Assembly (NCBI RefSeq): GCF_013141695.1
Contig: NZ_WHNY01000060.1
Coordinates: forward strand, 124,001-188,000
Origin: Paenibacillus plantarum
GTDB taxonomy: Bacteria > Bacillota > Bacilli > Paenibacillales > NBRC-103111
Direction of reading: 5' to 3'
DNA: 64,000 nt
The notes beneath the pieces were generated by a model. That model did not search any database. It saw only the letters and a list, made by a program, of their open reading frames with translations, and had not been told where the DNA came from. Of this stretch, positions 54,830 through 62,450 are shown one piece after another. The number at the start of each line of letters is the position of its first letter. Positions within the stretch are counted from its first letter, which is position 1. Both the position numbers and the translations under genes were made by a program.

Positions 54830-56077
54830 ATGAAACGTTTCTATTTGTGGTGTGCAGCTGCTTTTGCTGGTTATGCCGTTATCGTGATTTTATATTTCTT
54901 AAAAGGGGATTTGTTTCAAATCCCTATGGCGTTAGTTGGTTCTGTGGCGGATCCGAATACGTTCATGACCCATGCAGAAATTGCTAAAGCGGAGACACTT
55001 TCAAGGATTCATTCGTTAACGTTCTTTTTAAGCGCTCCCCTGCAAATGGGTGTGACCGTTACTTTATTCGGCATAGCCGTCAGCTTCCGTCAACTCGCGG
55101 AGAAAGTATTCCGAGCTTCTTTCCTGCAAATGATCCTTTTTGTGGTTCTTTTTACCCTCGTCATGGACGTGCTATTTCTTCCCATTGATGTGTTTCTGTT
55201 CAAAATCGACCAAGCCTACGGCATATCCAATGAGACGCCAATCATTTTCCTGAAGGATTATGTAAAAACATTTCTCATAGATATCGTAGGCACGATACTC
55301 ATGGTGGGGATTTTCAGATGGATCAGTAAGTGGAGCCCTAAGCGGTGGTGGGTATGGTTGTGGTTAATTTCAATTCCATTAATCTTATTCGTCACGTTTA
55401 TTCAGCCTGTGGTACTGGACCCGTTGTTCAATCAGTTCCAGCCACTTCAAAATCAGGAATTGAAAACGCAAATTCTTGATCTTGCAGCCAAATCACATAT
55501 ACCGACCGATCAGGTTTACGAGGTCAACATGTCGGAGCGGACGAATGCCATTAACGCTTATGTCAATGGGATCGGCGGGAACGCGCGCATTGTACTGTGG
55601 GATACCATTTTGAATAAATTGCAGCCAGATGAAATCTTGACAGTGATGGCACACGAGATGGGACATTACGTAGAACGACATATCTATTGGGGGATTGCCT
55701 ATGGTGTTGCACTCAGTTTCGTTGGTTTCTGGTTGGCTTTTCATGCGTACCGGCTAATCTTAAAACGCTGGGGGGCACTTTGGGGCATGCGAGGTGAAAG
55801 AGATCTAGCCGCATTACCAATTCTTCTGCTGCTCATCTCACTGATGAGCTTCCTGTCATCACCGGCTCAGAATGCGTTCTCAAGGGTGATCGAGCACCGG
55901 GCAGACGTCTATGCGATGAAAATGACGGGGGATGGGGATGCAGCAATTCGGGCGTTTCAGCATATCGCCAAAGAAAATCTTAGTCCCGTTACTCAGCCAA
56001 AACTGGTGCAGTGGTTCCGCGGCTCTCATCCGACGATTGAGGAGAGAATTGTGTATTTTGAGCGGTATAAGAAGTAG
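54830..56077 (+). CDS. M48-family zinc metalloprotease (Ste24-like)
   Basis: This 415-residue integral membrane protease has several N-terminal helices and then a catalytic domain with the zinc motif HEMGH at about 275-279 and the third ligand in IEHRADVYAMK (around 355). The region MSERTNAINAYVNGIGGNAR is typical of CAAX-prenyl-protease-like M48 enzymes. It probably cleaves membrane or misfolded proteins; prenyl processing is not expected in bacteria. GGAGG precedes ATG. It converges on the cvfC gene across a shared terminator. Confidence 0.9.
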   Translation: MKRFYLWCAAAFAGYAVIVILYFLKGDLFQIPMALVGSVADPNTFMTHAEIAKAETLSRIHSLTFFLSAPLQMGVTVTLFGIAVSFRQLAEKVFRASFLQMILFVVLFTLVMDVLFLPIDVFLFKIDQAYGISNETPIIFLKDYVKTFLIDIVGTILMVGIFRWISKWSPKRWWVWLWLISIPLILFVTFIQPVVLDPLFNQFQPLQNQELKTQILDLAAKSHIPTDQVYEVNMSERTNAINAYVNGIGGNARIVLWDTILNKLQPDEILTVMAHEMGHYVERHIYWGIAYGVALSFVGFWLAFHAYRLILKRWGALWGMRGERDLAALPILLLLISLMSFLSSPAQNAFSRVIEHRADVYAMKMTGDGDAAIRAFQHIAKENLSPVTQPKLVQWFRGSHPTIEERIVYFERYKK

Positions 56078-56084
56078 ATGAATC

Positions 56085-56139
56085 AAAAAAAGCACGAATG
56101 CCAATCTTCCCACATGGGGAAGAGGACATTCGTGCTTTT
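56085..56139. terminator. Bidirectional terminator between M48 and cvfC
   Basis: AAAAGCACGAATG pairs with CATTCGTGCTTTT around an inner CTTCCC-ACAT-GGGGAAG helix, with A and T runs on the two sides. Confidence 0.9.
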
Positions 56140-56151
56140 ATGATTACTCAG

Positions 56152-57291
56152 CTACACATTTCTGCGTGTCATTTGCTGCCAAACAGATCCTTCAGCGGCA
56201 TGACCGCCTTCGATACGCTCGAGGGCAATCTTGACCTGCATCCGCACCTCGAACTCGGGGTCGTCTGCAGCTTGCTTTAGGTCAGGAAGCACGGAGTCGT
56301 CCCCGACTTCATAAAGGAAACGGGCTGCGCGCCAACGGACAAGCTTGTTGCGGTCCTTGAGCGCCTTGGCCATCGCCGGCATGGCGGCGGGGTCGCCAAG
56401 ATCGGACAGCGTATCGCCTGCCGTCCGACGCACAGAAGCTGTATCGTCCTCGAGGGCGCGATACAGATAGGGCAGTACCTCGGGTTCCTTGATATCCCCG
56501 AGGTATACCGTGGCCAGTCGCCGAAGCGACGTGTTCTCGTCCTGCAGGGCCTGGACGAGAAGCGGCAGCGTCTCAAGCGACGGCTGGATCTTCTGAAGCG
56601 CGGCGTAGCGCAGCTTCCAATCACTGTGTCGCAGCTGCTCAGCGGCTGCGACAAGATCCCCTGTGGCAGCCTCCTCCACAGGGGCATCCGTGTTCTCCTG
56701 CATCGCGCGGGAGACTAGTTCCTCGACGCGGGCATCGTCGTAAGAAGCGTCCAGTTCCTGGACGACTTCGCCCGCGATGTCCGAGAGCTCGCCGTAGCGG
56801 ACGCCGAGCTCCTCGAGCTTCCGCTCTTTGATCAGGTTCGGCGAAGCCGTACCTGCGCGTACCGCGGCTTGCGTGAAGCGCTCTGGCATAGCGACGCGCG
56901 CTTCTTCGGAGCCTGCGCGTACCCTCACCTGGAGCGGAATGCCGCGAAACATTTGCACGAGCACCTGCGCCTCGCCAAAGGCGGCGTCAGCAGCAGGCTG
57001 CTCGGCTGGCAAGCCAGCGCCAGCCTTTGGCTGCGCTTCGCCATAAATCTCGCGCGCCTGTGCCAGGATGAACTGCCAGTCACCCTTCGAGCTGCGGTCT
57101 ACCGCGATGAAGTCGGCTGCATGGAAGATGCTGATAACGCCAGGTACAGCAAGCAATTTTTGCACTTCTGCAGGAGCGCCTGTCAGATTCTTTTTCGTAT
57201 ACGTTTCACGCACACCGGCAGGTAAGGACTCATCCATATTGAGTTTCATGGAGTTGGGGCTGGGTGTAGGTTCAATGGAAATGATTTTCAT
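56152..57291 (-). CDS. cvfC: Conserved virulence factor C homologue (Nfu-N plus HEAT repeats)
   Basis: This 379-residue cytoplasmic protein has an N-terminal Nfu-N-like domain (about 1-85; IEPTPSPNSMKLNMDESLP and VPGVISIFHAADFIAVDR), a linker, and C-terminal HEAT-type helical repeats (about 205-370; LPLLVQALQDENTSLRRLAT, VLPYLYRALEDDTASVRRTA). This pairing defines the CvfC family, named from a Staphylococcus aureus virulence study. The biochemical role is unclear. The frame is open to a TTG at 57300, but ATG 57291 has AAGGAG nine bases upstream. The central part is GC-rich. Confidence 0.88.
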   Translation of the reverse strand: MKIISIEPTPSPNSMKLNMDESLPAGVRETYTKKNLTGAPAEVQKLLAVPGVISIFHAADFIAVDRSSKGDWQFILAQAREIYGEAQPKAGAGLPAEQPAADAAFGEAQVLVQMFRGIPLQVRVRAGSEEARVAMPERFTQAAVRAGTASPNLIKERKLEELGVRYGELSDIAGEVVQELDASYDDARVEELVSRAMQENTDAPVEEAATGDLVAAAEQLRHSDWKLRYAALQKIQPSLETLPLLVQALQDENTSLRRLATVYLGDIKEPEVLPYLYRALEDDTASVRRTAGDTLSDLGDPAAMPAMAKALKDRNKLVRWRAARFLYEVGDDSVLPDLKQAADDPEFEVRMQVKIALERIEGGHAAEGSVWQQMTRRNV

Positions 57292-57348
57292 ATCATTCAA
57301 CTCCTTAGTAGGAACGGACCACTTACGAAGCCGTTCATTCGTTAGATG

Positions 57349-57380
57349 AAAAGGCCCGGACGGGGGACCGTCCAGGCCTT
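57349..57380 (-). terminator. Terminator of the guanylate-kinase-like gene
   Basis: On the minus strand AAGGCCTGGACGG pairs with CCGTCCGGGCCTT (one G-T pair) and is followed by TTC. It lies 26 bases after the stop. Confidence 0.8.
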
Positions 57381-57405
57381 ATTTCGGCATTTACTGCCCT
57401 TCGTT

Positions 57406-57993
57406 CTAGTCTAAATCAACCAGATTACGATTCAAATAGTGATCTAATGTTTTGGTAAGATCAAATACCGTATGAGCCAAGTCCACATTTTCAAAAACAT
57501 GATCACATTGGTCACGGTAGGCTAATTCATTTTCGTAGTCAGACAAATATTTGGAGGCGATTTCTTCGGAATCTCCGCTTTCTTTCATCCGCTCTTCAAG
57601 TGTGTCTCGCTGGGCATAAATGAAGATTTGGACAACGCGGTCGCCATATAGCTTTTTGAGAGTTTCGGCACCGAAGCGGTTCAAGATCAAGTAGATGCTG
57701 CCGCTTTGCTGGAACATAAACTCAATATCAGAGCTTTTGATTCCATAGAGATGGTCATTCACAGTACTAACTTCAATGAATTCGCCGCCTGCTTGTGCTT
57801 GCACAAATTGAGCGGGTGAGATGAAATGATAATCTTGACCATCTTCCTCTGTTGCTTTCGGAGGTCGTGTGGTGTACGAAATCACTTGTTTCATCCCCAG
57901 CGTGGAGCCGGACATTTCCGCAACGGTTTTTCGGCCTGCCCCGTGTGGGCCAGTGAATACAAAAATCATTTCCTTATCCTTTAATGCGTACAT
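57406..57993 (-). CDS. Guanylate kinase-like protein
   Basis: This 195-residue P-loop protein is related to guanylate kinase, with FVFTGPHGAGRKTVAE as P-loop, SYTTRPPKATEEDGQDYHF as the GMP-binding segment and EFIEVSTVNDHLYGI. The P-loop has His-Gly-Ala-Gly-Arg-Lys in place of the common Ser-Gly-Val-Gly-Lys, and the C-terminal lid differs from Gmk. It may be a paralogue rather than the essential enzyme. AGGAGG lies upstream of ATG 57993. Single gene between terminators. Confidence 0.8.
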   Translation of the reverse strand: MYALKDKEMIFVFTGPHGAGRKTVAEMSGSTLGMKQVISYTTRPPKATEEDGQDYHFISPAQFVQAQAGGEFIEVSTVNDHLYGIKSSDIEFMFQQSGSIYLILNRFGAETLKKLYGDRVVQIFIYAQRDTLEERMKESGDSEEIASKYLSDYENELAYRDQCDHVFENVDLAHTVFDLTKTLDHYLNRNLVDLD

Positions 57994-58146
57994 GGAACAT
58001 ACCTCCTTTGATTGGATGGGGGGTAAATCCTACGTGCGAGCACGGGTTGAAACGATTTTTATAAAATAGAATCTGAATAAATCATACCTATATCTTACAT
58101 CGTAAGGCTTCATCGGTAAAGACTTGCATGAAATCGCTTCATCAGC

Positions 58147-60222
58147 CTAGCGTTTGCTGCCGCCGCCGCGAGTGCCTCTTGGTGCACCTCCACGAGCGCC
58201 GCCTTGGCCACCGCGTGGGCCGCTTGGTCTGTCACCGCGCGGAGCACCGCCGCGTGAGCCGAAGCTGTCGCCACGAGGTGCTGCGCTGCGCGCACCACGC
58301 TCATCACTCCGTCCGCGAGGAGCGCCGCCCGTACGAGCGCCAGAGCCCTCACCGCGAGGAGCGCCGCCTGTGCGAGCGCCGAAGCCCTCGCCGCGAGGAG
58401 CGCCGCCCGTGCGAGCGCCGAAGCCCTCACCGCGAGGAGCGCCGCCCGTGCGAGCGCCGAAGCCCTCACCGCGAGGAGCGCCGCCAGTGCGAGCGCCGAA
58501 GCCTTCACCGCGCGGAGTAGCACCGCGTGCTGCTCCGTCGCCACGGCCTTTGCCGCCGCGAAGCGTGCGAGACGCGCTAGCCGCGTCATCACGACCTGCG
58601 CCGGCGTACTTGTTGTATGGCGAGTAGGACTTATCGCCATGTGGAGCGGAACGCTTGCGCTCTGCACCTTCACCGCCACCGTTGTAGGAACCGGTTACGC
58701 GTGCTTTGGCTGCGCCAATGTTCGCTCCACGAGCTGGAGCCGCATTCGTAGTTGGCGATTCGTGAACAACGGTTGCACGTCCCCATGTATTCGGGCTACG
58801 TTCCGAATTGACTTTAGCTGGTCTTTCGCCTGAACGCCCAGCACCAGCTGAACCTCCGCGTGAGCCGAATTTGTCGCCTTTGGAACCAAAACCTGTTTTC
58901 CGCTCGCCACCGTACTGAACGTTAGCGCGATCGCCTCGCAGCTCGCGTGCTCCAGGTCTTCCCGCACGTCCGCCGCTGCGTTGTTCTGGCGCACCAGTGC
59001 GGTCATTGCGTCTGCCACCGCGTGAGGAAGCACCAGCTCCTCCTTTACGTGCAGACCCTCTGCCTTCTTGCTCGATGTAATCATCGTTTTGGGAACGAAC
59101 AACACGTCTTTGCTGTCCATCAGCACCGCGCAATGACATTTTGATACCTTTTTCGATAAGCTCGATCGTTGGCATATCTCGTTGCGTTGCGAAAGTCACG
59201 GCAACGCCTGACTCACCGGCACGCCCCGTTCTACCAATCCGATGAATGTAGCTTTCGGCATCTTGAGGTACATCGTAGTTGAAGATATGCGTTACGCCTT
59301 CCACATCTAAACCACGAGCTGCGATATCCGTAGCGACTAAGAGCTCGATCCGGCCTTCTCTGAAACGCTTCATCACTTGCTCACGTTTCGCTTGAGACAA
59401 GTCACCATGCAGCTCATCGGACATTAATCCGATTTCTTGCAGCGTTTCATTGAGGGCAATCGCTTTGGCTTTGGTCCGACAGAAAATCATCGCAAGATAA
59501 GGCCTATATTGTTTAATTGCTGCAATAAGAGCATCCTGTTTATCACGATCAGTCGTAGGGACAAGTACCTGCTGAATCTCAGTCAAAGTGACTTGTTTAC
59601 TTTGAATTTTTATTTCTTTTGCTTCCTTCATATAAGCCTTAGACAGATTAATGACCTGTTCGGGCATGGTCGCAGAGAAGAGCAACGTTTGGCGATAAGG
59701 AGACGTTTGCGCAATGATATCCTTGACTTCATGCAAGAAGCCCATATGCAACATTTGATCTGCTTCATCTAAAACGAGTATTTTCAATTTATAGAAGTTG
59801 ATAGAACCGCGACGAAGATGATCAAGCAATCTTCCCGGTGTTCCTACTACTATATGTATGTTGCCTTGAAGCTTTCTAAGCTGTTTTTCTACATCTTGAC
59901 CGCCGTAGGCAGCTAGAACCTTCGCACCTGTGATCGGGACAAGGGTTTTCAACTCATTGCTGATTTGAATCGCTAATTCACGGGTAGGAGTAAGAATAAG
60001 CGCTTGAACATCCGAGCTTTCTACATCAATGGTTTCTAATATAGGAAGTACAAAGGCAAGGGTTTTACCTGTACCTGTTTGAGCTTGTGCGATAACGTCC
60101 GAACCTTTTAACAATACTGGAATCGCTTCTCGTTGAATGGGGGTCGGTTCTACGACACCTTGATTTTGCAAAACTTGAACTAATTGTTCTCTAATACCTA
60201 ATGAGGCAAATCCATTTGACAT
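58147..60222 (-). CDS. DEAD-box RNA helicase with repetitive Arg/Gly-rich tail
   Basis: This 691-residue ATP-dependent RNA helicase has the N-terminal Q motif (FASLGI...TPIQ), AQTGTGKT, PTRELAIQ, TPGRLLDH, VLDEADQML, SATM, and HRIGRTGRAG by about residue 345. From about 400 on it is a long, basic, low-complexity tail rich in Gly, Arg, Ala and Ser. This tail includes a run of GEGFGARTGGAPR repeats and ends RGGSKR. Such tails bind RNA nonspecifically. ATG 60222 begins MSNGFASLG; the frame upstream to 60315 is probably untranslated. The core resembles the CshA/DeaD group used in cold adaptation and ribosome assembly. Confidence 0.92.
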   Translation of the reverse strand: MSNGFASLGIREQLVQVLQNQGVVEPTPIQREAIPVLLKGSDVIAQAQTGTGKTLAFVLPILETIDVESSDVQALILTPTRELAIQISNELKTLVPITGAKVLAAYGGQDVEKQLRKLQGNIHIVVGTPGRLLDHLRRGSINFYKLKILVLDEADQMLHMGFLHEVKDIIAQTSPYRQTLLFSATMPEQVINLSKAYMKEAKEIKIQSKQVTLTEIQQVLVPTTDRDKQDALIAAIKQYRPYLAMIFCRTKAKAIALNETLQEIGLMSDELHGDLSQAKREQVMKRFREGRIELLVATDIAARGLDVEGVTHIFNYDVPQDAESYIHRIGRTGRAGESGVAVTFATQRDMPTIELIEKGIKMSLRGADGQQRRVVRSQNDDYIEQEGRGSARKGGAGASSRGGRRNDRTGAPEQRSGGRAGRPGARELRGDRANVQYGGERKTGFGSKGDKFGSRGGSAGAGRSGERPAKVNSERSPNTWGRATVVHESPTTNAAPARGANIGAAKARVTGSYNGGGEGAERKRSAPHGDKSYSPYNKYAGAGRDDAASASRTLRGGKGRGDGAARGATPRGEGFGARTGGAPRGEGFGARTGGAPRGEGFGARTGGAPRGEGFGARTGGAPRGEGSGARTGGAPRGRSDERGARSAAPRGDSFGSRGGAPRGDRPSGPRGGQGGARGGAPRGTRGGGSKR
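58320..58520 (-). repeat. 39-bp coding repeats in the helicase tail
   Basis: Five near-identical 39-bp units encode GEGFGARTGGAPR in tandem; the one nearest the C-terminus has Ser for Phe. The high identity at DNA level points to recent slippage or recombination. Long open frames on other strands here are by-products of the repeats. Confidence 0.9.
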
Positions 60223-60432
60223 GGGTAATTGGCCAGCTCCCTTTTTCCTTCTTAGTAAAGACGATTCCCTCATTGTACAGGAATGAAAGACAAATGAAAA
60301 CAGGAGCCGACCCACAAGCAGAAATAAACTACTTTATTAATAGAAGTTTTACATGCTGGTTGTGCTCCAAAAGGCGTAGTAAGACCTCCTATGAGAAGTA
60401 GAGCTTCTTTTAGGAGGCCAGCCCTAATTAAT

Positions 60433-61128
60433 CTAGTCCTGAGGTAGTGATTGTGCCGTTCCAAACACACGTGTCACGGTCTGATTGAAGTCGGTTAGAA
60501 GAGGCATAAGCGAATGGCCTTTCCAACTTTCCTGTGCGAAGCTATTCATTTTATTAAGGAAATCTCGATTTGCCGAAATATAGACGTCCATCAGATCGGG
60601 TTTAAGAACGCGAAGCTTTTCAGCAATGGCTTGTTTAAACTGATGAGAAAGTAGATCATGATGCACAGCTGTTTCATAACTATTGTAACCTTTATTTATA
60701 TCGTTAGACGGAAGGGAGTCATCATAGGGATTATCATCGTTGTAGAAGCCTTTGTTTGTACCTTGATTATTCGTCTCTTTTGTTAACCCTTTCGTGCCAA
60801 TTGCGCTGTTATCCATCATTAGTGCAACATAAGCATTCTGATTTGTAATCATGACAAAGGCTGTATTTACACCATCCATGGTATGCAGTTGATCCGATAG
60901 ATATTGACTGTATTCCAACTTGGTATTGTTGTGTGAGACAGGACCAGAGAGTTGTTGTACTTGATAGGCACGGTCCATCGCGTCTCCCTTTTCGACATTT
61001 GCGCCAAAATTCGAGCTAGTAGAGTTATTTGGATTGCCTCTGTACTCTTTTCCGCTAGTGCCACATGCGGATAATGTAAGCAGGAGGAATATGATTCCAC
61101 AAATCGGAAAACCTAACTTCCTGAACAT
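60433..61128 (-). CDS. YhcN/YlaJ-family sporulation lipoprotein
   Basis: This 231-residue lipoprotein has lipobox LSAC (Cys22). The YhcN/YlaJ domain shows the SDQLHTMDGVNTAFVMITNQ segment, AYVALMM, and the C-terminal AEKLRVLKPDLMDVYISANR; a Gly/Asn-rich insertion separates them. Members coat spores or the forespore membrane in Bacillus and Paenibacillus. AGGAGG precedes ATG 61128. It supports a spore-forming host. A GGCCTCC/GGAGGTC inverted repeat at 60383-60419 downstream may end transcription. Confidence 0.88.
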   Translation of the reverse strand: MFRKLGFPICGIIFLLLTLSACGTSGKEYRGNPNNSTSSNFGANVEKGDAMDRAYQVQQLSGPVSHNNTKLEYSQYLSDQLHTMDGVNTAFVMITNQNAYVALMMDNSAIGTKGLTKETNNQGTNKGFYNDDNPYDDSLPSNDINKGYNSYETAVHHDLLSHQFKQAIAEKLRVLKPDLMDVYISANRDFLNKMNSFAQESWKGHSLMPLLTDFNQTVTRVFGTAQSLPQD

Positions 61129-61308
61129 AATTTACAGACCTCCTAAAGCGATTTGATGTTTATAGGATGAGATGTTTCTGTCTAATTATTCGTCTTCACA
61201 AATAAAGGCTTTTATGCATAAAGAGGTGGGTGTATGGAAATAACCATGAAGGGAAATATATCGCTACAGACGCTGTTTAAGAACAATTTGTGAACTCTCC
61301 TACAGCGA

Positions 61309-61337
61309 TTGACAAAAAGTTTTCACGAATTTATAGT
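61309..61337 (+). promoter_or_regulatory. Sigma-A promoter of the cytochrome oxidase operon
   Basis: TTGACA at 61309-61314 is followed after exactly 17 bases by TATAGT at 61332-61337, 70 bases upstream of the ctaC start. This is the best housekeeping promoter in the window. Confidence 0.85.
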
Positions 61338-61406
61338 TATTAAAGTGAATTGACATGGGCATGGCCTTCGTGGTAAAAATATTGTTTTAAAAGTGGGGTT
61401 GATACA

Positions 61407-62423
61407 ATGAGTCAATTGAAAAAGTTCTGGCGTCTGCTACCCCTTCTAGCGGTGATGACGCTCATGCTAACTGGGTGCGGAGACCCAACCTTATCTGCTT
61501 TAGTGCCAAAAGGTCCTGTGGCGACGGAGCAGCTTTATTTAATGAAATTAAGTCTCTTTATCATGATTTTTGTCGTAATTGTCGTATTTGCGATTTATGT
61601 GTACGTTTTAATTCGCTTTCGCAAGCGTAAGGGCGACGAAAGTATTCCGAAACAAGTCGAAGGAAGTCATGTTTTGGAGATTATCTGGACGGTAATTCCA
61701 ATTCTCTTGCTGTTAGTACTTGCGGTGCCAACAGTATCTTACACGTTCAAACACTCCGAGAATTACAACAAGAACAAAGACGCTATCCATGTGAAAGTCA
61801 CTGCACATCAGTTCTGGTGGCAGTTTGAATATCCAGACCTTGGTATCGCTACAGCTCAACAGCTCGTGATTCCGAAGGACAAAATCATTGCGTTTGATGT
61901 CGTTTCTGCTGACGTAGCACATGCTTTCTGGGTACCATCTCTAGGTGGTAAAGTTGATACGAACCCAGGTATCCGTAATACGCTTTACTTGCAAGCGGAT
62001 GAAATTGCAACGTTCCAAGGTAGATGTACAGAGCTTTGCGGAGCTTCCCATGCTTTGATGAACTTTACCGTTGCGGCTAAGTCTGAAGCAGACTTTAATG
62101 CTTGGGTTGCGAAAATGAAAGCACCTTCTACCGTGCCAGCATCTGCTCAAAAAGGTGAAGAGCTTTTCAAAGAAAACTGTATGTCTTGTCATGCTGTTAA
62201 TGCAAGCGGCCCTGGGGTTGCTCCTAACCTTAAAGGTTTCGCAGATCGCGACACTCTTGCAGGTATCTTAGAGAAGACACCTGAGAACTTAGCATCGTGG
62301 ATACATAATCCGCAAGCACTGAAACCGGGTAACAAAATGCCAGCTTTCGGTAAAGAAGCAAACGGCAAATTAGATGACAATCAAATTAAAGATATTGTTA
62401 CGTACTTACAAACATTGAAATAA
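61407..62423 (+). CDS. ctaC: Cytochrome c oxidase subunit II with cytochrome c domain (caa3 type)
   Basis: This 338-residue lipoprotein subunit of the aa3/caa3 terminal oxidase accepts electrons from cytochrome c. Lipobox LTGC (Cys24), two membrane helices (about 45-70, 90-112), then the CuA domain with AHQFWWQFEYPDL, His in DVAHAFWVPSLGG (about 172) and the ligand motif CTELCGASHALM (Cys207, Cys211, His215, Met218). A fused C-terminal cytochrome c domain has heme motif CMSCH (258-262) and a later axial Met in GNKMPAFG. It is followed 27 bases later by ctaD. Confidence 0.96.
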   Translation: MSQLKKFWRLLPLLAVMTLMLTGCGDPTLSALVPKGPVATEQLYLMKLSLFIMIFVVIVVFAIYVYVLIRFRKRKGDESIPKQVEGSHVLEIIWTVIPILLLLVLAVPTVSYTFKHSENYNKNKDAIHVKVTAHQFWWQFEYPDLGIATAQQLVIPKDKIIAFDVVSADVAHAFWVPSLGGKVDTNPGIRNTLYLQADEIATFQGRCTELCGASHALMNFTVAAKSEADFNAWVAKMKAPSTVPASAQKGEELFKENCMSCHAVNASGPGVAPNLKGFADRDTLAGILEKTPENLASWIHNPQALKPGNKMPAFGKEANGKLDDNQIKDIVTYLQTLK

Positions 62424-62450
62424 ACTCTTGATGTAAAGGAGGTTCATACG

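Noticed and set aside
58110..58679. Ala/Leu-rich frame of 189 codons overlapping the helicase tail
   Set aside because: It reads the coding repeats of the helicase in another frame and has no ribosome binding site or homology.
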